Assembly: GCF_014356525.2 (NCBI RefSeq)
Contig: NC_052518.1
Location: 30,906,559 to 30,970,558, forward strand
Direction: 5' to 3'
Source: Nilaparvata lugens
Taxonomy: Eukaryota; Arthropoda; Insecta; Hemiptera; Delphacidae
Length of the DNA stretch: 64,000 bases
Shown piece by piece: positions 50,380 to 60,910 of the stretch; position 1 is the first letter of the stretch; each line of letters starts with the position of its first letter. A program made the translations under genes and the position numbers. The notes below the pieces were generated by a model. That model was given only the letters and a program-made list of their open reading frames with translations. It was not told the origin of the DNA and made no database searches.

Positions 50380-51378
50380 TTATTGATGATAACTGCTAGT
50401 GTTTGCACGTAGTTTCTGTACAGTTGGAGTAATAATATCTGACTTATCTACCCAGCTTGGCTTATCAAAACCTAACCATTTAACAAGACATTTATTCTTA
50501 GATTTTCGTATTATTCGTTCAACCAAATATGTATTTTGTTCAGACGGTGATAATTTCGTTTTCATCAATTGTTCACTATAGAATCGACCTTGTATGATTT
50601 CATTGTTAAGATCGCGTATTACATAGGTTGGAGGTTGTGTAGGATAAACAGCATGAATTATAAACAGTTCTGGCGACCAATTTAATCTAAAACTTTTATC
50701 AAAAACCTGACGAAACTTACTTATTCGCACTACGTCACCTAATGCAAACTTTGCACGATAAACTAAACGTGATTGCTTTTTATTCTTCTTCTTCTTCAAT
50801 TGTAACATGATCAACTGTTTTTCATGACGTCGTGTAACACTGGCCGGTGTCATGCCAATTGAGGAATGAATAGTGTTATTATATTGATTTACAATGTCTG
50901 GCAAAATGTTCAACCATTTTTGTGTGCCACTAGCAGTTAGTTGTTTATACAAATTTGTTTTCAATGTTCTATTCAATCTTTCTACAAAAGCTGCCTTAAT
51001 TTCAGAAAATACACTGTAATGATTAATGTGTAATCTATCGAATAGTTGTTTAACATCTTTATTGTAAAATTCACGACCTAAATCGCTTTGCACATTTTTT
51101 ATACCTTTATTTAACTGTAATATCCGCGCTAATTTTTGTACAACTTCTTTTCCTGTTTTAGTTTTTAATGGTTCAGCATAAGCATAACGTGAAAAACAAT
51201 TAATAGCAATTAACACATAACGATAACCATTGTTTGCTTTAGCAAATTCTGGCATCTCTATTAAATCAATTTGAATGAGGTCTTTTATTCCTTTTAGTAT
51301 ATAATTACGTCTGTTAAATTTCCTTCTTGCTGGTCGATGTAATTCTTGTGCAATTTTCTGTTGCAAATCCGTCATCAT
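50380..51378 (-). CDS. int: P2 retroviral-type integrase with chromodomain (segment C copy)
   Basis: 332 aa from the ATG at 51378. The D, D, E residues (QIDLIEM, VQSDLGREF, AAFVERLNRTLK) and the chromodomain-like end (CLVKWLGFDKPSW) are as in the B copy. No break. It lies ~190 bp downstream of the polymerase stop, so both could be on one transcript. Confidence 0.93.
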   Translation of the reverse strand: MMTDLQQKIAQELHRPARRKFNRRNYILKGIKDLIQIDLIEMPEFAKANNGYRYVLIAINCFSRYAYAEPLKTKTGKEVVQKLARILQLNKGIKNVQSDLGREFYNKDVKQLFDRLHINHYSVFSEIKAAFVERLNRTLKTNLYKQLTASGTQKWLNILPDIVNQYNNTIHSSIGMTPASVTRRHEKQLIMLQLKKKKNKKQSRLVYRAKFALGDVVRISKFRQVFDKSFRLNWSPELFIIHAVYPTQPPTYVIRDLNNEIIQGRFYSEQLMKTKLSPSEQNTYLVERIIRKSKNKCLVKWLGFDKPSWVDKSDIITPTVQKLRANTSSYHQ

Positions 51379-51571
51379 AAATTGGTTTCGTTTCTTCTAC
51401 TACTGCATGTGTGCGTGCGTGCGTTTTGCTAGAGTTCAGCTCACCTGCCAACAGCAATCCTTCTTCTTCTTCTTCTTCACACAACACTGACCACTTGTGA
51501 TAACCACTTTCTCTACACACAACAGCAGCTGCTGCTGCTGATCCCATACTCTCTCTCTCACTGCTTTAACT

Positions 51572-54500
51572 CTAGCCGCTGCCTCCATCTTCTTCTTCTT
51601 CTCTTCTTCTCTCTTCTATTGAATAATGACCCCACGCTTTTGTTTCTATTCCATTTGATTCAATATATCTCTTTGTATCAAATGGTGATAATGCAATTTT
51701 TGCACATCTTATCTGATAAATATCATGGGAATAACTACGTAATTGTGAAAAGCATTCGCGTTGTATTGATCTATCTGTCAGACATTTCATATACATATCA
51801 AACCTCAGTTTATTATCTATAACCGTTCTTGCTACACCCTTAGCTGTATGTTTACTCATTATTTTAGTAGAACTACTTGCTAAATCCTTACTACTACTAC
51901 TACTACTACTATTTATGCTGCTTAAAATATATTCAAAACTGTAAAGTTTCGCCCGTAAACCCGAAAAAGCAGTTATTTGAAAATTTGAAAGTTCATCTTT
52001 AAATGTACCAGGTACACCACGATTTAATTGGCTATAACAACAATGAGTGGTGGGGTAAGCACTTGTATCAAAATGTTGGAGATTTTGTTTGATAACTGCA
52101 TAGATATCGTCTGATTTGATATGATATAGCAACGAGTCTGTATCGCTCATGCATAATTTCACACAGCTTGGATCAAACATTTTCAAGAAAATGTTGTAGT
52201 GGAAATTGAACATTGTAAATTTACTCAAATCAAGAATAGAAAAACCAGCATAAATTGGACGATCTAATTTTATTTCTGTTTTACACATTTGTACACCAAC
52301 AATGTCTTTGTCAAACACAATCCATCGTTTACAACTTGGTTTTGCAATCAATCTTTCCAATGATTTCTGACTAGTAATTAGCTTAAAATCTATTCGTTTC
52401 CTAGAACTTTCAAGCATCTTGCCGTACAGTGAATTACTCAAAAATTTAAAGAGCTGACGTTCAAATGAATTTTTAGCCTCCTTCCTAAGTTGTGCATTCA
52501 AATCAATAAACGGTTTAAGCCAGTATGACTGTTGAAAAGCGATTACTCTATGTACAGCAGTCAATTTCATGCCTAAGCTTAAATAAAGTTTCAAATTTCT
52601 ATAGTGAAGAACATAACGATTACGATTATGAAGGGTTGCTAACAATCTTGTTGATGCGCTAGCGCGCGCGTCCGTCACTTGTGAGGCACATGACGGCGCC
52701 GCTTCTCTGTGCACAACATTGTCTTCTGTTTGATATGATGAGAACAGGCTGTGTGGCGGCTGATCTTTTAACGGTGCAAGTGGAAAGTCATTATGTAAAT
52801 CATGTAAATCAACAGGATACAACAGGTCTGCTTCGATTATATAGCCAATGTCTGCTTCATCATCAATAGTTGTAAAATCGCCTAAAACTGTAATTTCATC
52901 TTGTGATAAAAATCTAAAATTTGATTGCGGTAGTTTGTATGCAATCATTGAATGAGCATATAAGCTTGTACAATCAAGATACAACAAAAAACTAGATTCA
53001 ATAGCTGGATTATAATTACAACCCATAAATTTATTGTTAGCGACTGCGTGACGGTGGGGAATGACTGACAAGCCGCCGCGTAAACCAGTTTCTATGAGCA
53101 GGTTCATATCAGCATTGCTGATTAATTCCAAGTGTACTTTTGACAAAAATAACATTGCATTCAACGAAAAATGCGGTAACGAAACAAAGTGGGAAACGTC
53201 AAGCTTGTAAATCGAAAAAAATACATTCCTAAAATTTTGAAAAATATCTGCCAGCAATAAACAATCGGTAAGAAGGTACAGATCATGGTAATCGCCTATC
53301 GTTTCAATGTCAAAATCGTGCCATACTTTTTGTGCATGGTTGTAATCGCTTACTTGTAATGCTGTATTATTAAGACTACTGTAAAATGCCTCAATCGGCG
53401 GTAGTTGCTGTTCATCAAATTTGTCTGCATCTGTTATATATTCATAGGGGTAGACACCCTTGCGTAATAACAATTGTTGTTGGTTTTTTTCGTTGAATAT
53501 GCTACACATTACTTTGAAATTTGTTTCAATGTTTTCTTTATCACTTGCAAGATTGGCAACAAGTGTCTGTAGACTTGAGCACAAAAATTGATAGCTATCA
53601 AGAAATCTTACCCGATCTACTGTAATTGTGAGGAATTTTTCCGATGAGTTTGCAATACAATGAATTTTTTCCTTTCGTCCTGCTAAAGCCTTTACAATGA
53701 AATGACTGTCATATCCGCGAAAATTATGAAAAAAACAGTTTAAGAATGACGGTGCTTTTGCATTTAAATTACAAGACTTGTGCGTTGCACCGAGATACAA
53801 GCCAGTCGTATGCGAATGATGTCTGCATCGAATATCGTTGTCTTTAAATTCATCGTTGCACAGAAAACAGTTTCTACTATTGTTAAAATCTAATAATTGT
53901 TGTTCATTCAGTTCAATCATTGGCACTTCACGTTGCATATCAAAAGAACAGTTTCGACCTATGGCTATGATTTCATCTAGAAATTTTTCAACAATTTTCT
54001 CACCAACACTTGAAGCTCTATAGACGCGTGGACCGTAAAATATTTCACCTAATTCATCTAAAATAATAAATGAGTAACCGCAAGCAACGTGTTTTTGAGT
54101 TTTCCTTGTAAAGCTATTTCTTATATCAGTTCCAAGCAAATCATCATGCACATCATCCACATCATCATTATTTGTTGGTACAATAAAACTTTCAAAATCA
54201 GCAAATGCAATGTATTTATTTTTCAAAGTGTACGAATAATTGCTAAACTTCAAAATTTCACCCTGTTTAGGCAGTATTGTTTTTTGTATAGCAAATGTTG
54301 AGCACAAATCCATGTGCTTGTCTAAATTTGCTTTTCTGTCACAATTTGCTTGTCTATTAGTTGTGAATTTATTGAAACAAAATGGGCAAATAAACACTTG
54401 TCCGTTATGTGATGACAAGTGGTGGCTCAGTAGTTGTGACAAACCATTATACCCTTGACGTGTGTTTATCAGAACATAGTGCCATTTTTTCGGTGTTGTA

Positions 54501-55210
54501 TCATTTGACAAGAGTAAAAGATTTATTTTGTGTTCGCGTTGTCTATAAATTGAACAACGGTACGGGAAAAACTTATTGTTACTTGAATCATAGGCAATCA
54601 CTGTGATTGATATGTTCACATTTTGTAATTCAAATTTTTTAATGTCATGCACTGTGCTAGGAAACTTTATACCGGTCAAATTTAGTGTGTTTTCAAATTG
54701 TTTAAGATAATCAACAGTCATACTGCTACGTCTAAAATGAAAATAGCTAAGTACGCTCCATAGAAAACATTTGCTATCGTTTCTGTTCTGTACATTTATA
54801 ATGGCTTTTTTTGCTTTTATAAAAGCAGGTGTTTCAATATATGTGCTATTTCCGGCAGTTAAAGGATTATAACGAATAATATTTAAATCAAGGGAAATAA
54901 TTCTAACAACATTCCATCCACTACTGTATCTTATAAATTTGTCAAGTGTCGATTTTATTTTATCTACACCTCTAATGAACTGATCTTGCAACTCATCTAA
55001 TTGTTCAACAACTTTTACTAACACAGACGTAAAGCTATAGAATGATGCATTTGTTGTAGTTTCAATAACTTCCTGTTGATCAACATTTACTTTTTTCAAT
55101 AAAACAGTTGTTACAAAATACCATTTAATATTTCCATCAAAATGTTCACTTTCTTCAACAATTAGTTCAATTAGTTTAGGTTTCAAAATTATGTAATGTT
55201 TGAACAACAT
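51572..55210 (-). CDS. polB: P2 protein-primed family B DNA polymerase
   Basis: The first ATG of the frame is at 55210, giving 1212 aa. Residues ~145-250 have NDSKCFLWSVLSYF and HYVLINTRQG, an N-terminal region common in Polinton-type polymerases. Zinc-like CPFC...H...C is at ~277-304. Exo I FADFES ~338; a CxxC...C...C module (NCFLCNDEF, THKSCN) ~449-482; Exo II HNFRGYDS ~496; Exo III YHDLYLLTD ~643. Palm motif A LYLDCTSLYAHSM ~744, motif B KFLSNSLYGKML ~923, motif C MSDTDSLLY ~1022. All catalytic carboxylates are present, so it looks active. It would copy the linear element from a protein primer. An upstream frame (55176..55469) reading MDYTIERITGINSSAIRYCL overlaps the start in +1 and may be the original N-terminus. 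Confidence 0.95.
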   Translation of the reverse strand: MLFKHYIILKPKLIELIVEESEHFDGNIKWYFVTTVLLKKVNVDQQEVIETTTNASFYSFTSVLVKVVEQLDELQDQFIRGVDKIKSTLDKFIRYSSGWNVVRIISLDLNIIRYNPLTAGNSTYIETPAFIKAKKAIINVQNRNDSKCFLWSVLSYFHFRRSSMTVDYLKQFENTLNLTGIKFPSTVHDIKKFELQNVNISITVIAYDSSNNKFFPYRCSIYRQREHKINLLLLSNDTTPKKWHYVLINTRQGYNGLSQLLSHHLSSHNGQVFICPFCFNKFTTNRQANCDRKANLDKHMDLCSTFAIQKTILPKQGEILKFSNYSYTLKNKYIAFADFESFIVPTNNDDVDDVHDDLLGTDIRNSFTRKTQKHVACGYSFIILDELGEIFYGPRVYRASSVGEKIVEKFLDEIIAIGRNCSFDMQREVPMIELNEQQLLDFNNSRNCFLCNDEFKDNDIRCRHHSHTTGLYLGATHKSCNLNAKAPSFLNCFFHNFRGYDSHFIVKALAGRKEKIHCIANSSEKFLTITVDRVRFLDSYQFLCSSLQTLVANLASDKENIETNFKVMCSIFNEKNQQQLLLRKGVYPYEYITDADKFDEQQLPPIEAFYSSLNNTALQVSDYNHAQKVWHDFDIETIGDYHDLYLLTDCLLLADIFQNFRNVFFSIYKLDVSHFVSLPHFSLNAMLFLSKVHLELISNADMNLLIETGLRGGLSVIPHRHAVANNKFMGCNYNPAIESSFLLYLDCTSLYAHSMIAYKLPQSNFRFLSQDEITVLGDFTTIDDEADIGYIIEADLLYPVDLHDLHNDFPLAPLKDQPPHSLFSSYQTEDNVVHREAAPSCASQVTDARASASTRLLATLHNRNRYVLHYRNLKLYLSLGMKLTAVHRVIAFQQSYWLKPFIDLNAQLRKEAKNSFERQLFKFLSNSLYGKMLESSRKRIDFKLITSQKSLERLIAKPSCKRWIVFDKDIVGVQMCKTEIKLDRPIYAGFSILDLSKFTMFNFHYNIFLKMFDPSCVKLCMSDTDSLLYHIKSDDIYAVIKQNLQHFDTSAYPTTHCCYSQLNRGVPGTFKDELSNFQITAFSGLRAKLYSFEYILSSINSSSSSSSKDLASSSTKIMSKHTAKGVARTVIDNKLRFDMYMKCLTDRSIQRECFSQLRSYSHDIYQIRCAKIALSPFDTKRYIESNGIETKAWGHYSIEERRREEEEDGGSG

Positions 55211-55341
55211 CAATAAATATTTTTCTGAATAAAAGACAATATCGTATTGCGCTCGAATTTATGCCGGTTATTCTTTCAATTGTATAATCCATATTAATTA
55301 CTTGAAATAGCAGTAGTAGTAGTAATAATAATAATAATTCC

Positions 55342-55772
55342 TCACCGCTTGAATGTTGTTGATTGTGGATCGTTGTTTTCTTTATCACTGCTTTCCTCGG
55401 CTTCGTCCTTTGCTGGTGAACACGTGTTGTTGCACAAATTTGCAGGTGCATCCACTCCCTGCTGCTCACCAGACCAACTACTGGTTAATGGTTTCTGCAA
55501 CTGCAGCCCCTCATCAGCTGCTGATGTGAAGATTCGTCGTCCTCTTCCGACACCGTTTTTTTGATACCAACGCCTCTGGTCTAATCGTATCGGTTTTGGT
55601 GTTGGGCAAAAAAGTTTCGATGGCGGTGAAGTGCAGTCATCCGTCTCGTCGCCTTCATAGTCCATTATCTCCCCAACCACCTCCTCAGCCACCACCACCA
55701 CCTCCTCCTCCTCCTCCTCCCGTCTGGAAACAACAAACAAATAGAATGAAATGTGTGTGTGTGTGTGTGTGT

Positions 55773-55827
<55 letters not shown>

Positions 55828-55908
55828 GTATACATTTGTAATCGTACTGAATGAACAGGTAAAATTTACTTGCACAAATATTTTCAGTTTAGAACAAGGC
55901 AATCTTCA

Positions 55909-56006
<98 letters not shown>

Positions 56007-56243
56007 GAATACATTTGCAATTATTGTACTGAATGAACAGATAAAATTTACTTGCACAAATATTTTCAGTTTAGAGCAAGGCAATCTTCACAATAGAACT
56101 ATAAACATGACAATGTAATTGCTTTATCACCAAGTTTGTAAAAACAATCAATAATTAGATAAAATATTTTTTACTTACGTGAAGGTTGATGATGCTGCAG
56201 CAGCTGCTGCTGCTGCTGTTTCTGGCAATTGCTGTGAATCCAT
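55342..56243 (-). CDS. P2 spliced gene upstream of PolB, unknown function
   Basis: Exon 1 is 56243..56179 (ATG, MDSQQLPET then poly-Ala; donor CAC|GTAAGT). Exon 2 is 55723..55342 (acceptor TTTGTTTCCAG). Joined they give 447 nt, 148 aa plus stop. The product has acidic/Val runs (REEEEEE, VVVVAEEVV), then KLFCPTPKPIRLDQRRWYQK and GRGRRIFTSAADEG, and ends KENNDPQSTTFKR. The intron (55724..56178) holds two CA/TG microsatellites. Pro/basic patches and low complexity recall exon 1 of the P1 spliced gene, but homology is uncertain. It lies 130 bp upstream of the polymerase on the same strand. Confidence 0.6.
55753..56003 (+). repeat. Two (TG)n microsatellites within a local duplication
   Basis: (TG)n at ~55753..55823 and ~55910..56003, each followed by a copy of 'aaatttacttgcacaaatat' (near 55862 and 56045). 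An ~160-bp segment containing the tract was duplicated in the intron. ORFs reading THTHTH or VCVCVC are artefacts. Confidence 0.88.
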
Positions 56244-56721
56244 TAGCACACACACGCACACAATGATTTTTGCAACAAACGTAATCGAGTCACAACAAAC
56301 GAATGCAAGCAAAACGCATGGAAGACAACGCTTTTATATTGCCACTACTCAAACACACAACACATTGATTGCAATTATAATATGCACAATAACTGACACA
56401 CAGCTGTTACTTTGACAGATGTTGATTCCGTTACAGTTCTTTGCAATGAAATTTGCAAGGTGCAATCAACTTAGCCGTTTTTTCCTCAAGCTGATAATGC
56501 ATCTGTACTAAAATTTTGCATATGCATCAAACAGATATACTTTTTTGTTATTGTTACCATCTTGATATTCATCAAGTGGATAATAACGAAATTTGCAAGG
56601 TGCAAAGAACTTAGCCGTTTTTTCCTCAAGCTGATAATGCATCTGTACTAAAATTTTGCATATGCATCAAACAGATATACGTTTTTGTTATTCTTGCCAT
56701 CTATATTCATCAAGTGGATAA

Positions 56722-56766
56722 TATATAATCGCGAAAATCTGCTACTCTTCTGTCAGTATCAGTTCA
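56722..56766 (+). promoter_or_regulatory. Probable promoter of P2 duplicated spliced gene, unit 1
   Basis: TATATAA at 56722 with TCAGTA (A at 56755, 33 bp) and TCAGTT (A at 56761). ATG at 56776. Upstream 56440..56720 is a ~150-bp direct repeat ('gaaatttgcaaggtgcaa', 'cttagccgttttttcctcaa'). Confidence 0.6.
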
Positions 56767-56775
56767 GCAGCAGCT

Positions 56776-58541
56776 ATGAATCGTGAAACTTCAACAAACA
56801 CTCCTGCACCAATCAGCAGCGTCGAAATCAATGTAAGTTCCATACAAGTTTAGCAAACTAATCAGTCTTCTATACATAAAATAGTTTTCTTTGCTAGCAC
56901 TGTCAATAGTCTTCTTCTTCTTCTTCTTCTTCTTCTTCTTCTTCTTCTTCTACAAACTAAACTCTACTGTTTAAACACTGCTGTTAACATTCTTCTTCTT
57001 CTTCTTCTTCTTCTTCTTCTTTACTCATTGTTCTTTTTTTTACAAATTCACAATTTGGCGATGATTGTATATGTAGATCAATCAATTGGTATTGATTGAT
57101 CGATATGTCTGCCCACATACGACATGCACTGCAAATAAGACCAAATCCATTTGAATTTGAAAAATCAATTCCATAGTAAAAACCGTCAGTTGCAAGCTGT
57201 TTGAAATTTTTCGGCAAACAGTCTATTTTCATAAATGAATTTTCACGTTCGTATTGCACATCATAATCTGGTTTTTTCTGAAAAGTTGTTCTAATATTGC
57301 CGACAAGAAAATTATTTATGAAACCGCATTTGGGTGACCATTTTTTGTGCTCAGAAATAGCATAATCGGTGACTTCCCAATTTTCCAAAACTACATTGCA
57401 AAAAACACATTTTGTTCTATCGTGCACTTTTAAAAAATAGAAACCTGCTTCTGCTAGATGATTGGGTTTAGGATACTGGTGTGGCCAAATCGTTTTATTA
57501 CCATCAAAAAATGAGTCAAACCTATCTATTTCTTTAAAGTAATTTACCGCTTTTTTCTCAACTGCATCATTATCATCATCCATACAATGAAAACAACGCT
57601 TTCTTGCTTGCGGCAACATTTGTGTTAGTCAGCAACTGAAAAAGAAAAATAATAAAATATTATTATGTGTTTTCAGTCGGCACAAGAAGAACAAGAATGG
57701 ACTGAGGATGGTGCAATGGCGATGCTACAGCATGAGTTACAGTCAATTTCTTCGTCAGCTGCTTCGCCTGACCTATTTGATGATGATGATTCAATTTTAC
57801 TCTATATCAGTGATGATGCATTCAATCATCATCATCATCAACTAGGTCAGGCCATCCCATCATCATCATCATCATCTCCAGCCAATCAACTAGGTCAACC
57901 AATCCCATCTTCAGCCACATCGTTCACGGCAGCCACACCACTGTCAGCCTCCCCCCAGCCCGCATACCCCCCCTGTCCGAGCAGCGCAAGCAGTGCTGCC
58001 TCCCCCCGTCATCGCCGCCGCTGCCGCACCATCATCTCCGGCCACATCATTCACCTCGTCCTCAGCAATGCCAGTCTCCCCCCAGCACGCATTCCCCCCT
58101 GCCCGTCCAGACCGAGCAGTGCTACCACCCCCCGCACCATCAACCAGCAGCAGCAGCAGGAGCAGACATCAACCATATGCACGCGTAGTTGCTGCACGGC
58201 AGGAAGAGTTCAATTTTGCAACTTTAGATAGGTTGTGTAACCAACCCCGTCGTCGCACAATTGCACTCAAAAATTTTTCAGAATTGCTAGAATATCCTGT
58301 TATAGGGGCGCGAATTGTGCGCTCCTATAATCAGGATTGTGTGATTATTAGGGTTGTGAATGTGGGACGACGGGCGCACGAAGATGACGAAATTGAAACC
58401 TTCCTGCCGCGGAAATTTGCAGCGGCAATTACGCGTGCAAATGTACAATCGTTCAATAATACATGTATAAATTTAATAATGACAGTAGAACATGTGGCAG
58501 GTCGACACCCTGTTGTCAAATTGTTACAGCGTGAGCTGTAA
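56776..58541 (+). pseudogene. P2 spliced gene, tandem unit 1, frameshifted
   Basis: Exon 1 is 56776..56832 (19 codons, MNRETSTNTPAPISSVEIN, donor AAT|GTAAGT). Exon 2 starts at 57677 after GTGTTTTCAG, phase 0, with SAQEEQEWTEDGAMAM. Exon 2 is rich in Ser, Pro, Ala and His. Its C-terminal domain (RRRTIALKNFSELLEYPVIG, CVIIRVVNVG, TFLPRKFAAA) matches that of the P1 spliced gene. A C-run at ~57967..57973 has seven C instead of six in unit 2, shifting the frame: the first frame stops at 58231 while the domain is read in the +1 frame to 58541. The intron contains a BIR gene on the opposite strand. Confidence 0.75.
56984..57619 (-). CDS. P2 BIR-domain (IAP-like) protein, unit 1
   Basis: 211 aa from the ATG at 57619. 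Residues ~28-105 form a BIR: RFDSFF, WPHQYPKPNHLAEAGFYFL, CVFCNVVLENWEV, then EHKKWSPKC. This satisfies the CxxC...H...C zinc pattern with the GFYF and W landmarks. A second, more degenerate module at ~135-200 reads LPKNFKQLATDGFYYGIDFS, LICSACRMWAD and DLHIQSSPNC, also CxxC...H...C. It ends in poly-Glu from (CTT)n. There is no RING finger. Viral IAP-like proteins bind caspases or IAP antagonists, so an anti-apoptotic role is plausible. The gene lies wholly inside an intron of the plus-strand spliced gene. Confidence 0.88.
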   Translation of the reverse strand: MLPQARKRCFHCMDDDNDAVEKKAVNYFKEIDRFDSFFDGNKTIWPHQYPKPNHLAEAGFYFLKVHDRTKCVFCNVVLENWEVTDYAISEHKKWSPKCGFINNFLVGNIRTTFQKKPDYDVQYERENSFMKIDCLPKNFKQLATDGFYYGIDFSNSNGFGLICSACRMWADISINQYQLIDLHIQSSPNCEFVKKRTMSKEEEEEEEEEEC

Positions 58542-58582
58542 CATATTTTAAAATTTTTAAAAATTTTGTAAATTTTTTTAAA

Positions 58583-58608
58583 TAAATATATATATATATA
58601 TATATATA
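58583..58608 (+). repeat. (TA)n after spliced-gene unit 1
   Basis: TA tract right after AATAAA-containing sequence at ~58578. Unit 2 has a longer tract (60678..60731). Confidence 0.85.
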
Positions 58609-58788
58609 TGTTCTTGTTGTTAACTTACCTTGTGTGCGTGTCTGCCAACTTTGTGTGCGTAACAGCAACTGATGTGCAATCATTGTTGTACTTGTCTATT
58701 TATAGTCAAAGGTTAATGACCTCAGTCACGCACAGTGAATACACGCAAACTTAGTTTGTCAGTAGCAGTTGCAGCAGCAGCAGCAGCA

Positions 58789-60637
58789 ATGAAGAAAGGT
58801 TATGAATTAATTATTGTTATGATATACACAATTAGTATGAATCGTGAAACTTCAACAAACACTCCTGCACCAATCAGCAGCGTCGAAATCAATGTAAGTT
58901 CCATACAAGTTTAGCAAACTAATCAGTCTTCTATACATAAAATAGTTTTCTTTGCTAGCACTGTCAATAGTCTTCTTCTTCTTCTTCTTCTTCTTCTTCT
59001 TCTACAAACTAAACTCTACTGTTTAAACACTGCTGTTAACATTCTTCTTCTTCTTCTTCTTCTTCTTCTTCTTCTTCTTCTTCTTCTTCTTCTTCTTCTT
59101 CTTCTTCTTCTTCTTCTTTACTCATTGTTCTTTTTTTTACAAATTCACAATTTGGCGATGATTGTATATGTAGATCAATCAATTGGTATTGATTGATCGA
59201 TATGTCTGCCCACATACGACATGCACTGCAAATAAGACCAAATCCATGTGAATTTGAAAAATCAATTCCATAGTAAAAACCGTCAGTTGCAAGCTGTTTG
59301 AAATTTTTCGGCAAACAGTCTATTTTCATAAATGAATTTTCACGTTCGTATTGCACATCATAATCTGGTTTTTTCTGAGAAGTTGTTCTAATATTGCCGA
59401 CAAGAAAATTATTTATGAAACCGCATTTGGGTGACCATTTTTTGTGCTCAGAAATAGCATAATCGGTGACTTCCCAATTTTCCAAAACTACATTGCAAAA
59501 AACACATTTTGTTCTATCGTGCACTTTTAAAAAATAGAAACCTGCTTCTGCTAGATGATTGGGTTTAGGATACTGGTGTGGCCAAATCGTTTTATTACCA
59601 TCAAAAAATGAGTCAAACCTATCTATTTCTTTAAAGTAATTTACCGCTTTTTTCTCAACTGCATCATTATCATCATCCATACAATGAAAACAACGCTTTC
59701 TTGCTTGCGGCAACATTTGTGTTAGTCAGCAACTGAAAAAGAAAAATAATAAAATATTATTATGTGTTTTCAGTCGGCACAAGAAGAACAAGAATGGACT
59801 GAGGATGGTGCAATGGCGATGCTACAGCATGAGTTACAGTCAATTTCTTCGTCAGCTGCTTCGCCTGACCTATTTGATGATGATGATTCAATTTTACTCT
59901 ATATCAGTGATGATGCATTCAATCATCATCATCATCAACTAGGTCAGGCCATCCCATCATCATCATCATCATCTCCAGCCAATCAACTAGGTCAACCAAT
60001 CCCATCTTCAGCCACATCATTCACGGCGGCCACACCACTGTCAGCCTCCCCCCAGCCCGCATACCCCCCTGCCCGAGCAGCGCAAGCAGTGCTGCCTCCC
60101 CCCGTCGCCGCCGCCGCTGCCGCACCATCATCTCCAGCCACATCATTCACCTCGTCCTCAGCAATGCCAGTCTCCCACCAGCGCGCATTCCCCCCTGCCC
60201 GTCCAGATTGAGCAGTGCTACCACCCCCCGCACCATCAACCAGCAGCAGCAGCAGGAGCAGACATCAACCATATGCATGCGTAGCTGCTGCTTGGCAGGA
60301 AGAGTTCAATTTTGCAACTTTAGATAGGTTGTGTAACCAACCCCGTCGTCACACAATTGCGCTCAAAAATTTTTCAGAATTGCTAGAATATCCTGTTATA
60401 GGGGCGCGAATTGTGCGCTCCTATAATCAGGATTGTGTGATTATTAGGGTTTTGAATGTGGGACGACGGGCGCACGAAGATGACGAAATTGAAACCTTCC
60501 TGCCGCGGAAATTTGCAGCAGCAATTACGCGTGCAAATGTACAATCGTTCAATAATACATGTATAAATTTAATAATGACAGTAGAACATGTGGCAGGTTG
60601 ACACCCTGTTGTCAAATTGTTACAGCGTGAGCTGTAA
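58789..60637 (+). pseudogene. P2 spliced gene, tandem unit 2, with chimeric start and two nonsense codons
   Basis: The exon 1 ATG at 58837 repeats unit 1. Because of the duplication it is preceded in frame by MKKGYELIIVMIYTIS from the ATG at 58789, the start of the small membrane protein gene. Exon 1 ends with the same GTAAGT donor (~58894) and exon 2 starts at 59774. The C-run is six long, so the frame is kept. A TGA at 60209..60211 and another at 60599..60601 replace arginine codons (CGA in unit 1). The stop of the full frame would be 60637. Units 1 and 2 are thus broken at different points. Confidence 0.75.
59036..59716 (-). CDS. P2 BIR-domain (IAP-like) protein, unit 2
   Basis: 226 aa from the ATG at 59716. 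Same two CxxC...H...C modules as unit 1, with two visible substitutions (RTTFQKK/RTTSQKK, NSNGF/NSHGF). A longer C-terminal poly-Glu comes from a ~77-bp (CTT)n tract. It is open throughout and lies in the intron of spliced-gene unit 2. Confidence 0.88.
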   Translation of the reverse strand: MLPQARKRCFHCMDDDNDAVEKKAVNYFKEIDRFDSFFDGNKTIWPHQYPKPNHLAEAGFYFLKVHDRTKCVFCNVVLENWEVTDYAISEHKKWSPKCGFINNFLVGNIRTTSQKKPDYDVQYERENSFMKIDCLPKNFKQLATDGFYYGIDFSNSHGFGLICSACRMWADISINQYQLIDLHIQSSPNCEFVKKRTMSKEEEEEEEEEEEEEEEEEEEEEEEEEC

Positions 60638-60674
60638 CATATTTTAAAATTTTTAAAAATTTTGTAAATTTTTT

Positions 60675-60734
<60 letters not shown>

Positions 60735-60910
60735 CTTGTTGTTAACTTACCTTGTGTGCGTGTCTGCCAACTTTGTGTGCGTAACAACAACTGATGTGCA
60801 ATCATTGTTGTACTTGTCTATTTATAGTCAAAGGTTAATGACCTCAGTCACGCACAGTGAATACAAGCAAACTTAGTTTGTCAGTAGCAGTTGCAGCAGC
60901 AGCAGCAGCA

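Noticed and set aside
55826..56084. ORFs rich in VCVCVC or THTHTH
   Set aside because: They are (CA)n/(TG)n microsatellite translations inside an intron.
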